35,821 nucleotides of DNA from Lentibacter sp. (lineage in GTDB: Bacteria; Pseudomonadota; Alphaproteobacteria; Rhodobacterales; Rhodobacteraceae): the NCBI GenBank assembly GCA_016744435.1, contig JADGEJ010000037.1:1-35821 (forward strand). Reading direction: 5' to 3'. Of the stretch, positions 1-8,293 are shown piece by piece. Numbering within the stretch: position 1 is the stretch's first letter; each line of letters opens with the position of its first letter. A model generated the notes under the pieces. It saw only the letters and a list, made by a program, of their open reading frames with translations, searched no databases and was not told the DNA's origin. The translations under genes and the position numbers were made by a program.

Positions 1-780
1 GACAGTGTTAGAGCCGATCACATTGCCCAGCGCCACGTCGGCCTGACGGCGCAGCGCGGCCATTGTTGTTGTCGCAAGCTCAGGCAGTGAAGTGCCCAAA
101 GCGACAAGCGTAAGCCCGATGACAGGCTCTGAAATGTTAAAGGTGCGGGCGATGTTGACAGAGGCATCAACCAGCAAGTCAGCGCCGAGCGGCAGGCCGA
201 CAAGGCCCAGCGCAAGAAACATAAGGATCTTCCCCCAAGGAAGCTCAGGGTCAGCCCCCTCAAGCTCTTCTATGTCGCTCTCAAGCTCGGCTTCAAGGGC
301 GGCGGCGGCGGCCTTGCTGGCGCGTGCATCGCGGCGGTGGTTGCGGGCGTGCAGGAAGCTATCTGTCAGGATGGCTGCGAGGGCCGCGAGCAGGATGATC
401 CCGGCCCAAAAGTCAAACACACCGCGAAAGGCGAGCGCGATAAACAACAGCGTTCCGCCCAGCATATAGGCGTAGTTTTTGCGCGTGTCGCACTCTGAGG
501 TGTGCATCGCCGCCAAGAGCGCCGGAAAGCCGAGAACAAGCAAGACATTGGCGGTGTTGGAGCCAACCACATTGCCCATCGCGATGCCCGGTGCGTTGTC
601 AAACACCGCCTTGATCGCGATCAGCAGTTCGGGTGCCGAGGTGCCGAAAGCCACGATCGTGAGCGAGACGATGAGCGCCGGAATGCCCACCCGCAAAGCA
701 AGGTTAACGGCGCCGCGCACCAAGCTGTCGCCTGCCAAAAGCAAGATCGTGAGGCCAAGACATGCGAGTAACCAATCCAT
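1..780 (-). CDS. calcium/sodium antiporter (CaCA family, YrbG-like), 3' end outside window
   Basis: Inner-membrane cation/Ca2+ exchanger swapping Na+ for Ca2+. The reading frame opens at ATG 780 and stays open to base 1, so the C-terminus lies beyond the left edge (260 codons visible; the family is usually about 310-360 residues). Both alpha repeats can be read. The first has GTSAPELLIAIKA followed by GNVVGSNTANVLLVLG. The second has ALGTSLPELATTTMAAL followed by GNVIGSNT. An acidic cytoplasmic loop rich in Ala and Glu lies between the two halves, as expected for the inverted-repeat topology. The two GTS[AL]PEL motifs carry the ion-binding Glu residues of the family. It is followed on the same strand side by the small protein gene and the S49 peptidase gene, whose stop codons lie close upstream. 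Confidence 0.93.
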   Translation of the reverse strand, partial: MDWLLACLGLTILLLAGDSLVRGAVNLALRVGIPALIVSLTIVAFGTSAPELLIAIKAVFDNAPGIAMGNVVGSNTANVLLVLGFPALLAAMHTSECDTRKNYAYMLGGTLLFIALAFRGVFDFWAGIILLAALAAILTDSFLHARNHRRDARASKAAAAALEAELESDIEELEGADPELPWGKILMFLALGLVGLPLGADLLVDASVNIARTFNISEPVIGLTLVALGTSLPELATTTMAALRRQADVALGNVIGSNTV

Positions 781-783
781 GCG

Positions 784-948
784 TCAGCCCTTTTTTTTGC
801 AGGGGCATGGCCCCTTGCCGATGCGAAAGCGCCCGCAAGAGCGGCAGCGTTTGTCAGCGATCATCTTGCTGCCCGGCAGGGTAAGTTTGCCAAACATCGC
901 CAGCACAGCCATGCCAACGAGAAACAGCGTGATGATCTTGACCAGCAT
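784..948 (-). CDS. 54-aa small protein with N-terminal membrane segment and Cys-rich tail
   Basis: The frame from ATG 948 to TGA 784 encodes 54 residues. It starts with a hydrophobic stretch (MLVKIITLFLVGMAVLAMFG), which would be a membrane anchor. A basic tail follows with four cysteines in a CRSCGRF...GPCPC pattern, ending in KKKG. The Cys arrangement could bind a metal such as zinc; that is inference. It sits 3 bp from the antiporter start and just downstream of the S49 peptidase stop, so the three genes are probably co-transcribed. Small proteins of this look, next to an S49 peptidase gene, are familiar to me from Rhodobacterales genomes, but I know no function. Confidence 0.72.
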   Translation of the reverse strand: MLVKIITLFLVGMAVLAMFGKLTLPGSKMIADKRCRSCGRFRIGKGPCPCKKKG

Positions 949-951
949 ATT

Positions 952-1749
952 CTAAAGCCCGAAACGCGCGTATTCGGCGCGCTCTTCAATGGCGGTAAGC
1001 CCGTCTTCGACGATCTGTGCGCCAAGGCGCGGCAGCAGCGGCTTTTTGCGCACATGATATGTGAGTTTTACCTTGTCGCCATAAAGCTCTTTGAGCTTGG
1101 GAATAAGGTGTGCCTGCCCGTCTATCAGCCCGAGTTCCTGCGCTTTGGCGGCCAGCCAGAACTCACCGGTAAAGAGCTCTTCGCCCATGAGCAGCTTGTC
1201 TCCACGGCGGGTTTTGACGTGGGTGATAAACAGCTCGTGCATGTCGTTGAGGATGGCCTTGAGGCGCTTCACGTCGTCAGGCTTTTGCGCGACAAACGGG
1301 TCGAGCTGTGACTTTGACTTGCCAGCCGTATGCACGCGGCGCTCGATGCCTTGACGCTCAAGCAAGACCTGCGCGCCAAAGCCCGCCGAGATAACCCCGA
1401 TTGAGCCGATGATGCTGCCGCCGTCTGCCCAGATGTCATCAGCCGCGCAGGCGAGCCAGTAGCCGCCCGAAGCCGCCACATCTTCGACGAAGGCATGCAC
1501 GGGGATGTTCTTTTCGCCAGCGAGGCGGCGAATGCGCGAGGCTATGAGGGCTGACTGCACAGGCGAGCCGCCCGGAGAGTTGATCACCAGCGCGACAGCA
1601 TCAGGGCTGCCTTTGCGAAAGGCCTTGTCAATCAGCGCGCCAAGAGAGGCATCATTAAGCTGCCCGCGGCTGCCCGAGGCAATGGTGCCCGCGAGCGAGA
1701 CAACGGAGACACGCGGCGGCGACTTGAGGAACGGTAATTTTAGCTTCAT
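952..1749 (-). CDS. S49 family peptidase (SppA/SohB-type signal peptide peptidase)
   Basis: A 265-residue serine peptidase of the ClpP/crotonase fold, in the short single-domain SppA/SohB class. These enzymes degrade residual signal peptides or membrane-protein fragments. The N-terminal oxyanion-hole region reads NSPGGSPVQSA (57-67). The nucleophile Ser94 lies in AASGGYW. The general base is probably Lys146 in AGKSKSQ, exactly 52 residues after the serine, the same Ser-Lys spacing as in bacterial SppA. No clear N-terminal membrane helix is visible, so this short form may be peripheral or cytoplasmic. It is followed at once by the 54-aa protein and the antiporter genes on the same strand. Start ATG 1749 is preferred because it precedes the conserved region by the usual distance. 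Confidence 0.92.
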   Translation of the reverse strand: MKLKLPFLKSPPRVSVVSLAGTIASGSRGQLNDASLGALIDKAFRKGSPDAVALVINSPGGSPVQSALIASRIRRLAGEKNIPVHAFVEDVAASGGYWLACAADDIWADGGSIIGSIGVISAGFGAQVLLERQGIERRVHTAGKSKSQLDPFVAQKPDDVKRLKAILNDMHELFITHVKTRRGDKLLMGEELFTGEFWLAAKAQELGLIDGQAHLIPKLKELYGDKVKLTYHVRKKPLLPRLGAQIVEDGLTAIEERAEYARFGL

Positions 1750-1849
1750 AGCTGCTCATGTAGAGCGCGAAAGGAAGGCAAACAAGGGCTCGCGCCCGCC
1801 TTCGCCACATTGAAGTGCAAAAAATCTTCGCCAATGCGGTTTTCGCGCA

Positions 1850-2611
1850 TCATGGTTTGAGCTTATAGCCAGTTTTAAAGATCAGACCGATGATCACCAA
1901 ACAGATCGCGGTAAAGCATGCGATGGCGAAAAGCGACAGCCCGACAGGCACGTCAGCGGCGCCATAAAACGACCAGCGAAAGCCCGAGATCAGGTAAACG
2001 ACCGGGTTAAAAAACGAGATGCTTTGCCAGATGGGCGGCAGCATCGAGATCGAGTAAAATGCGCCGCCAAGGAAGACGAGCGGCGTGACCACGAGCAGGG
2101 GAATGAGCTGAAGTTGCTCAAAATTGCCCGCCCATATTCCGATGATAAACCCGAATAGCGAGAAGCTCAGGCAGGTAAGGACCAAGAATGCCAGCATCGC
2201 CAACGGGTGGGCGATCTGCACGTCAACAAACAACGCCGATGTCGCGAGGATCACCAAGCCGATGAACAGCGCCTTGGTTGCCGCCGCACCGACATAGCCC
2301 AGCACGATTTCGACAAAGTTCACCGGCGCTGACAGCAGCTCATAGGTCGTGCCCATGAACTTGGGAAAGTAGATCCCGAAACTCGCGTTGGACAGTGACT
2401 GCGTCATCACCGACAGCATGATCAATCCGGGCACGATAAAGGCCGCATAGCTGATCCCGTCGACTTGCTGAATGCGCGAGCCGATGGCTGTTCCGAAGAC
2501 CACAAAGTAGAGCGATGTCGAGATCACGGGTGAGATCAGGCTTTGCACGAATGTGCGAAAGAAGCGTGTCATCTCAAACACATATATCGACCAGACAGCT
2601 TGCCAGTTCAT
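1850..2611 (-). CDS. ABC-2 type transporter permease (YadH-like)
   Basis: Membrane subunit of an ABC exporter, 253 residues, about six hydrophobic segments. It has the family layout: [21 protein letters not shown], then [14 protein letters not shown], and a C-terminal loop [21 protein letters not shown] that is characteristic of the YadH/NodJ-like ABC-2 group. Its ATG overlaps the stop of the upstream ATPase gene by 4 bp (ATGA), so translation is coupled and the two proteins form one transporter. The substrate cannot be read from sequence; homologous pairs are linked to drugs, polysaccharides or unknown compounds. Confidence 0.93.
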   Translation of the reverse strand: MNWQAVWSIYVFEMTRFFRTFVQSLISPVISTSLYFVVFGTAIGSRIQQVDGISYAAFIVPGLIMLSVMTQSLSNASFGIYFPKFMGTTYELLSAPVNFVEIVLGYVGAAATKALFIGLVILATSALFVDVQIAHPLAMLAFLVLTCLSFSLFGFIIGIWAGNFEQLQLIPLLVVTPLVFLGGAFYSISMLPPIWQSISFFNPVVYLISGFRWSFYGAADVPVGLSLFAIACFTAICLVIIGLIFKTGYKLKP

Positions 2612-3534
2612 GCCGCACTCTCCCCGACGAGGCTCACAAAGATTTCTTCGAGGCTCGACTGTTTTGTTTGTAAGTCGGTCATCTTGAGGCCCGCTTTGGC
2701 AAGGTCTGCCAGAAGGGCTGTGATCCCCGTCGCCTCGCCTTGCGTGTCGTAGCTATAGACAAGCAGTTGCCCGCCGTCTGACAGCTCAAGCGCGTATTTC
2801 GCAAGCACCTCAGGCACCTCCGTTATAGCAGTGCGCAGGCTGATGTGCAGCTCTTTGGAGCCCATCCGCGACATCAAGGCGTCCTTATCTTCCACCAACA
2901 AAAGCTGGCCCTTGTCGATCACGCCAACGCGGTCTGCTATCGCCTCGGCTTCTTCAATGTAGTGGGTCGTCAGAATGATGGTAACGCCGTCTTCCTTGAG
3001 CTTGGCGACAATCTCCCACATGTCGCGGCGCAGCTCGACGTCGACGCCAGCTGTCGGCTCGTCCAGAAACAGAACGCGCGGCTCGTGACTGAGCGCTTTC
3101 GCGATCAGAACGCGGCGTTTCATCCCCCCCGACAAAGTAACAATACGCGCATCGCGTTTGTCCCACAGCGACAGATCCTTAAGGATCGCCTCAATTCGGG
3201 CCTCATCACGCGGCAGCCCGAAGAGACCCCGGGTAAAGCGCACCGCGTCTATCACCTTGGAGAACTGGTCCAGCGCGATCTCTTGCGGCACCAGCCCGAT
3301 CAAGCGGCGCGCGGCGCGGTAGTCATCCACCACATCGTGGCCACCGATCGTGGCGCTGCCACCTGTTGGCGAAACAAGCCCGCAGAGGGCCGAGATTAGC
3401 GTGGTCTTGCCCGCACCGTTTGGCCCGAGCAGAGCAAGGATCTCGCCTTCTTCGATATCAAGCGTCAGCGGCTTGAGCGCCTCAAACCCACCAGCGTAGG
3501 TTTTCTGCAAATCACGTATTTCGACAATCGCCAC
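2608..3534 (-). CDS. ABC transporter ATP-binding protein (YadG-like)
   Basis: Nucleotide-binding subunit paired with the ABC-2 permease. Walker A is GPNGAGKTT. The signature is LSGGMKRRV, the Met-Lys variant typical of ABC-2 exporters. Walker B is [12 protein letters not shown], and the H-loop is LTTHY. A C-terminal extension of about 80 residues, usual in this subgroup, follows. I place the start at GTG 3534 because GAGGGG sits 7 bp upstream of it and the protein then opens [13 protein letters not shown]. The in-frame ATG at 3549 would add only five residues and has no visible ribosome site. This gives 308 residues. Confidence 0.92.
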   Translation of the reverse strand: MAIVEIRDLQKTYAGGFEALKPLTLDIEEGEILALLGPNGAGKTTLISALCGLVSPTGGSATIGGHDVVDDYRAARRLIGLVPQEIALDQFSKVIDAVRFTRGLFGLPRDEARIEAILKDLSLWDKRDARIVTLSGGMKRRVLIAKALSHEPRVLFLDEPTAGVDVELRRDMWEIVAKLKEDGVTIILTTHYIEEAEAIADRVGVIDKGQLLLVEDKDALMSRMGSKELHISLRTAITEVPEVLAKYALELSDGGQLLVYSYDTQGEATGITALLADLAKAGLKMTDLQTKQSSLEEIFVSLVGESAA

Positions 3535-3659
3535 AGCTAGGCCCCTCAATGCTTTCGGCGACCCTATAAGCGGCGCGCGAAAGTGGAAAGCGCGTTTTGT
3601 CGCAAAACGGCGCGCGCAGTCGCGTAAGCACTGTTAGCCCAGAAGAAAAAGGACACCCC

Positions 3660-4640
3660 ATGAGCGAAAATCTGAACCGCCCCGGAGCAGGCATTGTCTT
3701 CATCATCATCGGCGTCTTCGCGATTACGTTGAATGACTTGATGATCAAGCTTTTGTCCGGTGGATACCCGTTGCACGAGATGGTGTTTATCCGTTCAGGC
3801 CTTGGCATCTGCTTCAGTCTGGTCCTCGTTCAGATGGAGGGTGGCTTCGGGATTTTGCGCACAAAAACGCCATGGCTACACCTGCTGCGCGGCCTCATCA
3901 TTGTGGTGTCAAACCTGACATATTTCGCTGCCCTCGCCGCCCTGCCATTGGCCGATGCGACGGCGCTGTTCTTCGTAGCCCCCCTGTTGATCACCCTGCT
4001 TTCGATCCCGATATTGGGCGAAAAAGTAGGGCCTTGGCGGCTAGGCGCTGTTGTTGTCGGCTTTTGCGGCGTGCTCTTGATGATGCAGGCTTGGCGCGGT
4101 GACAATGCGCCTGCGGATGTGCCGTTTTTCATCCTTGTACTGCCGATCATTGCCGCACTCACCTATGCGCTTAACCAGATCATGACCCGTAAACTCGGTG
4201 TCGCCAGCAAGGCCAGCGCGATGGGTGTCTACATTCAGGCAACCTTCATCGTCGTCTCGCTCGGGTTCTTTTTTGTGGCGGGCGACGGGCGATACGCCGA
4301 GGGCGTGACAAACGAAAGCCTGATATTCTTGCTGCGCGCCTGGGTGTTTCCGGCCGAGGGCGACCGCTGGATTTTTGCCGCGCTTGGGCTCAATTCGGCG
4401 ATCATCGGCTATTGCCTGGGGCAGGCCTACAGGCTCGCCAGCGCCGCGACGGTTGCTCCGTTTGAATACCTCGGCCTGCCGCTCGCTGTCTTCTGGGGCT
4501 GGCTGATCTGGGCCGAGTTTCCGGCGCCGCTGGTTCTGGCTGGGATCGTGCTGATCATGTCATCCGGGATTTTCGTATTCCTGCGCGAACGTATCAAAAG
4601 CCGCCCGATGATCAAAAAACGCGTGCATCGCCGATATTAG
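3660..4640 (+). CDS. DMT superfamily (EamA) transporter
   Basis: A 326-residue inner-membrane permease with about ten hydrophobic segments arranged as two EamA repeats. The first has LPLADATALFFVAPLLITLLS and the second has ATVAPFEYLGLPLAVFWGW; both are hallmark regions of drug/metabolite transporters. ATG 3660 is chosen because AAGGA lies 6 bp before it; the frame is open further upstream to 3597, but that stretch is not EamA-like. It is divergent from the ABC exporter pair with only about 125 bp between the starts. The substrate is unknown. The C-terminus ends in a basic tail (RIKSRPMIKKRVHRRY), consistent with a cytoplasmic end. Confidence 0.9.
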   Translation: MSENLNRPGAGIVFIIIGVFAITLNDLMIKLLSGGYPLHEMVFIRSGLGICFSLVLVQMEGGFGILRTKTPWLHLLRGLIIVVSNLTYFAALAALPLADATALFFVAPLLITLLSIPILGEKVGPWRLGAVVVGFCGVLLMMQAWRGDNAPADVPFFILVLPIIAALTYALNQIMTRKLGVASKASAMGVYIQATFIVVSLGFFFVAGDGRYAEGVTNESLIFLLRAWVFPAEGDRWIFAALGLNSAIIGYCLGQAYRLASAATVAPFEYLGLPLAVFWGWLIWAEFPAPLVLAGIVLIMSSGIFVFLRERIKSRPMIKKRVHRRY

Positions 4641-4796
4641 CCAGAAATCCCTTCGAACTCTTCTGGTGCTTGATGCCCATCTTTTCGGCGGCGGCGAGCT
4701 GTTGAGCAGGCTGACGTAGCGGAATGTGGTGCTAATTGGCGTCAGATTGTTGACAAGTTGCTATGGTTGTTTGCAAAGTAGAAGCTGCAATTCATC

Positions 4797-4828
4797 ATTG
4801 ATTAAACCCAATATTGATTAAACCCAAT
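4797..4828. repeat. 16-bp perfect tandem duplication
   Basis: The unit ATTGATTAAACCCAAT occurs twice head to tail (4797-4812 and 4813-4828) in the AT-rich gap before the XRE-like gene. It could be a doubled operator half or a slippage product. Confidence 0.85.
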
Positions 4829-4875
4829 TTTTCAGACAACGATAACTGAGTAGTATTAGAGAGCACACCCTCACC

Positions 4876-5622
4876 GTGAACAACGATGACTTTTTCGATC
4901 GCTTGAAGCGCGCAATAGATGCGTCTCTAAAGTTCCATGGCTCAACAGAAAAAGCCGCCAAAGCCGGCGGACGTTCGCAGCATTATCTCGATATGGTTTT
5001 GGCCGAGAAAGCCGAACCAGGCTTTTTCTTTGTTGCACAGTTGGCGAGCGAGCTGGGCATTTCGATGAACTACCTAGCTGGTGTAACCAACGAGCCGTTT
5101 GACATTTCATCGCTGATGCCCGGCGAAGGCATGGACGAAGCCGCGCTTGGTTTTTTTGACCAGATCTCGAGCAAATTGCGCAATGCAGCGCTTAAGCGTG
5201 GCGACGAGCCGACATTCCATGATGTATTGGAACTCTGGCACCGGCATGACAAGCAGCTGTCGGCTTACGACAAGTTTATCGAGTGGTTCGATATCTACGA
5301 AGTCCCCGACATTGAGAGCGAAGGCATTCAGCTTGAGCGCATGGGAGCACAGAGCCTCGCAGCCAGAACACTGGGCAGCGCGAACCTGTCTAAAATGCAG
5401 TATGCACTTGACCATGTCGACGACAGCGGCCTCAAATGCAGCCTGCTCAGCTCCTACCGTGACGCCAGCATTGGCAAGCCTGTTCTGACTGAGGAAGTGC
5501 TGAACGTACGCGCCGCGGGCAGCGACCAGAAGATCGAACTTGAGTATCTCCGGCTGCTGATCCGTGTCAGCGATGGTGCTGGCACCCCCCGCATTCTGAA
5601 CTACTCACAAGCGTTCAGGTGA
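4876..5622 (+). CDS. XRE-like helix-turn-helix protein with unknown C-terminal domain
   Basis: A 248-residue protein starting at GTG 4876; the ribosome site is weak (GAGAGC). Residues about 20-70 look like an XRE/Cro HTH: an Ala-rich helix (STEKAAKAGG), a recognition-helix-like stretch (SQHYLDMVLAEKAEPG) and the typical trailing LASELGISMNYLAGV. The remaining 180 residues are not recognised. The last part (ISEHW-free, with LKCSLLSSYRDASIGKP then QKIELEYLRLLIRV) could be a PAS-like sensory fold, but that is speculative. Its 3' end overlaps the convergent gene at 5605-6288 by 18 bp. The tandem duplication just upstream may be part of its own control region. Confidence 0.72.
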   Translation: MNNDDFFDRLKRAIDASLKFHGSTEKAAKAGGRSQHYLDMVLAEKAEPGFFFVAQLASELGISMNYLAGVTNEPFDISSLMPGEGMDEAALGFFDQISSKLRNAALKRGDEPTFHDVLELWHRHDKQLSAYDKFIEWFDIYEVPDIESEGIQLERMGAQSLAARTLGSANLSKMQYALDHVDDSGLKCSLLSSYRDASIGKPVLTEEVLNVRAAGSDQKIELEYLRLLIRVSDGAGTPRILNYSQAFR

Positions 5623-6288
5623 TCCGAGATACATCTCGACCAAGGCGTCAAGGTCTGCGCTGGCAAGCATCACCAGATATTCGCTGTCTTCGCGCGGCTC
5701 TGGAGCTGGCTTCACCCAACGTTGCGGACTGGGGATAAACCGCGGGAAGCTGTAGTAGAAGTTTGCCCCTCGCGAGAGGTCTTTTTCGCGCACGAATGCA
5801 TAGATGCTTTCCGGCTCCCACTTCAGGAAAGTCCACAAGTGCCCGATCATCACAAATAGCCGTAGTATGCGCCGCGAGCGCCCTGCTTCCGGGGTGAAAA
5901 ACAGATCGCCATAATACACCAGCTTGCCCTTGAGCGCCTCATCGACCTGCGGCGACACCCATTCGATCACATCATGCTCGCCGCCACCATATTGGCGCTT
6001 TAGCGACTCTTTCCAATGCTCCGAAATTTTGCGCGCGCCGAGATCTTCATAGCGGCATCCGGCGGCTCCCACGGTTTCCTCGCCATTGAGCAACAGCATC
6101 CAGAATGTGTCTGCACTGGTGAAGTCGTTCAACAAGGGCGACAGCTTGGGTGTCAGATAGGGTTTGCCCATAGCCTCAATGATGCCGGGGATGCCCGACG
6201 GATCATCAAGAACCTTAAGCGCATAGCCTTTTGCCTCCAACTCGGAAAGACAAAGGTGCATAAGCCTCGCATATTCAAACTTCCTCAC
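5605..6288 (-). CDS. uncharacterised protein, possibly GNAT-fold
   Basis: A 227-residue soluble protein that I do not recognise. A central stretch (GKLVYYGDLFFTPEAGRS followed by RRILRLFVMIGHLWTF) and a preceding EWVSPQVDEAL look like the beta-strand/helix core of a GNAT or autoinducer-synthase-like acyltransferase, but no diagnostic motif is clear. It ends in an acidic segment DADLDALVEMYLGSPERL. ATG 6288 is the first start in a coding-like frame. It is convergent with, and overlaps, the XRE-like gene by 18 bp. That arrangement can give antisense coupling, though it may be accidental. Confidence 0.65.
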   Translation of the reverse strand: MRKFEYARLMHLCLSELEAKGYALKVLDDPSGIPGIIEAMGKPYLTPKLSPLLNDFTSADTFWMLLLNGEETVGAAGCRYEDLGARKISEHWKESLKRQYGGGEHDVIEWVSPQVDEALKGKLVYYGDLFFTPEAGRSRRILRLFVMIGHLWTFLKWEPESIYAFVREKDLSRGANFYYSFPRFIPSPQRWVKPAPEPREDSEYLVMLASADLDALVEMYLGSPERL

Positions 6289-6610
6289 CGTATCCCCCCG
6301 GGTTGTAGTTTAGTTCCAGACAAGCGCGTCAAGACATTGTCAAAACCGCATCTATACAACCCAAGGATTATCCTGTGATGGTGCAAAGAGATAAGCGCTA
6401 TTATGTGGGCAAACTGTTTTCCTTATGGAAACAGTTAACCTTGTTTAACGGCGCCGACTTTTGGGCGGATGCGCTCAACACCTGATTTGCGCGCAAAATG
6501 ACGGGCTGGATGGGGGTTGAGCGCCCCAGACTCAGCGCAGAGTTGCGTGGCCTTGTCCACATCAGCCGCCTGCGCCATACTGATCCTTTTAGAACCCGAG
6601 GGGGCGCAAC
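6289..6610. other. 322-bp intergenic region with one dyad
   Basis: Divergent promoter region between the GNAT-like gene and the DUF2478 gene. It holds one near-perfect inverted repeat at 6412-6436, AACTGTTTtCC and GGAAACAGTT around TTAT, followed by an AT-rich stretch. This is a candidate operator or a weak terminator. GAGGGGG lies just before the ATG at 6611. I see no gene in it. Confidence 0.5.
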
Positions 6611-7129
6611 ATGCTTGCTTACACTTTCAGCGACAAACGCGGCGACCTAGACATGGTGCTGTTCAAGCTCTCCGAAAAACTGGCCGCCAAAGGCCTCAGC
6701 GCGGCGGGCCTTGTGCAGATCAACACCGAGCGCTGCAAGGACCACGCCTGCGATATGGACGTGAAGGTGCTGCCCGCGGGGCCTGTCATGCGCATCTCCC
6801 AATCGCTTGGCAAAGACTCTCGCGGGTGCCGGCTTGATACGGGTGCGCTGGAAACGGCTGTGGGCCACGTTACACAGACACTGACCACACAAACCGATGT
6901 CCTCATCATCAACAAATTCGGCAAACTTGAAGCAGGTGGGCGCGGTTTTCGCAACGTTATCGGCACAGCCATTGGCCTGGGTGTGCCGGTGATCAGCGGC
7001 GTCAATGCGCTCAATCGCAAGGCTTTCCTGAGCTTTTCTGATGGGTGTGCCACAGAGCTCTCAGCTGAGGTTGAGGAGCTATACACATGGCTTGTGCAGC
7101 AGGCTGAAACGCGCCTGAAGAGCGCCTAA
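6611..7129 (+). CDS. DUF2478 domain-containing protein
   Basis: A 172-residue protein of the DUF2478 family, a group I associate with P-loop-like nucleotide proteins often found near molybdenum-transport genes. The diagnostic central block is VLIINKFGKLEAGGRGFRN followed by GLGVPVISGVNA, and the C-terminus reads FLSFSDGCATEL. A conserved Cys pair lies at NTERCKDHACDMDV. The strong ribosome site GAGGGGG is 6 bp before ATG 6611. No mod genes are visible nearby, so the molybdenum link is family background only. A strong hairpin at 7315-7357 lies beyond its 3' end. Confidence 0.83.
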   Translation: MLAYTFSDKRGDLDMVLFKLSEKLAAKGLSAAGLVQINTERCKDHACDMDVKVLPAGPVMRISQSLGKDSRGCRLDTGALETAVGHVTQTLTTQTDVLIINKFGKLEAGGRGFRNVIGTAIGLGVPVISGVNALNRKAFLSFSDGCATELSAEVEELYTWLVQQAETRLKSA

Positions 7130-7191
7130 GGCCTCGCCCTAAATATCCGGTCCTAGAGCGCCTCGCCGTAAACCCGCATCACCAGTACCCT

Positions 7192-7251
7192 GCCACGCCT
7201 GCGGCGCTCTCGGGACATTGATGACATCATGTTTCAAGTTAAAGGCGTGGC
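7192..7251. repeat. 9-bp inverted repeat with 42-nt loop
   Basis: GCCACGCCT (7192-7200) pairs with AGGCGTGGC (7243-7251). It lies between two convergent genes next to the stronger hairpin at 7315-7357. Confidence 0.4.
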
Positions 7252-7314
7252 GCTTTAAGTAACACTCAAATGCCGCGATATGAGGCTTTGCGCCGCGTCA
7301 AAGACGCGTCGCCC

Positions 7315-7357
7315 GGGGCGGGGGCTGGCTGGCCTATGGCCAGCCAGCCCCCGCCCC
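7315..7357. terminator. perfect 20-bp GC-rich hairpin, likely bidirectional terminator or REP-like unit
   Basis: GGGGCGGGGGCTGGCTGGCC (7315-7334) is followed by TAT and then its exact reverse complement (7338-7357). It lies between the converging DUF2478 and CobW-like genes, which suits transcription stopping in both directions. No T-run follows the stem, so it is not a classical intrinsic terminator. It could instead be one copy of a dispersed palindromic repeat. Confidence 0.6.
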
Positions 7358-7387
7358 CACCGCGATGCCAAAGGCAGCGCAAACTCT

Positions 7388-8293
7388 TTATGTATAGCCT
7401 TGGCTGAAAAGCTCTTCCAGTCGCTCAACGGCGAGTCTTTCTTTCAAGCCGATACAGACAATCTCGGCAGGCATTTCCCGCGCGAAGGGCATAACGTCAT
7501 AGCGTTGCCCAACCGTCTGGATGAGGAGCACTTCCCCCCCAGCGCCATGCACAAAACCTTTCGCACGCACTACGCCGTAGTCGCCTGTGGCCAAGGCGCG
7601 GGCCAGCTTTTCAGCGTCGCAGCCCGCATATGGCGTAAAGACGGCGCTTTCAAAGCCTGCGTCTGCGTGAGCCGTCGGCTCAGGCGTCACAGTTGTCACA
7701 AGTGTCGTCTCAAGCCCCAAGAGCACATCCCGCGGGACACGGCCCTGCTCGGCTTGCAACACCGTCGCATTAGGGGCGTGATCTTCCAGCCAGCCCGCAG
7801 TTGCACCAGTCGTCTCCACCAAATCAACCTTGGTTTGCACGACCAAGTCAGCATCCGCAAGTTGCCTCAAAACAGTATCGCCCAAGTAGTCGTCCACCGC
7901 CTGTGCCCGAATAGTTTCGCTATCCGCAAGCACGACAATACCGGCAAGGCGAAAGCCGTCTTGCAGGCCCACATTCGCGGCAATCGCGCGGGGCATCGCC
8001 ACGCCGGAGGCTTCGATGACAACATGATCCGGCCTTGGCTCCCGTGCTCCCATCTCAAGCAAGGCTGCTGTGAGGTCCGATCCGAACGAGCAACATACGC
8101 AACCGCCAGCGATCGAGATCAGATCATCTTCCTGAGCTTCGATCAGGTCTTCGTCGATCGCCAGTGCGCCAAACTCGTTGACCAGAACCGCGAGCTTCAG
8201 CCCATCGGCACTCCGCAGCAGGTGGTTTACCAGCGTTGTTTTTCCAGCCCCGAGGTAGCCGCCGATGACAGTTACAGGAAGCCTCTCGCTCAA
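7388..8293 (-). CDS. CobW/COG0523-family GTPase (putative metal chaperone)
   Basis: A 301-residue G3E GTPase. The P-loop is GGYLGAGKTT (11-20). The metal-binding motif GGCVCC (63-68) is the CxCC signature of COG0523. The Walker B-like IEASGVA and the guanine-specificity motif QTKVDLVE are present. A C-terminal CobW_C-type domain follows but is short. Proteins of this family insert Zn2+, Co2+ or Fe into client enzymes. The ATG overlaps the stop of the amidohydrolase gene by 4 bp, so the two are translationally coupled. I infer that the client is that metal-dependent hydrolase. Confidence 0.9.
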   Translation of the reverse strand: MSERLPVTVIGGYLGAGKTTLVNHLLRSADGLKLAVLVNEFGALAIDEDLIEAQEDDLISIAGGCVCCSFGSDLTAALLEMGAREPRPDHVVIEASGVAMPRAIAANVGLQDGFRLAGIVVLADSETIRAQAVDDYLGDTVLRQLADADLVVQTKVDLVETTGATAGWLEDHAPNATVLQAEQGRVPRDVLLGLETTLVTTVTPEPTAHADAGFESAVFTPYAGCDAEKLARALATGDYGVVRAKGFVHGAGGEVLLIQTVGQRYDVMPFAREMPAEIVCIGLKERLAVERLEELFSQGYT

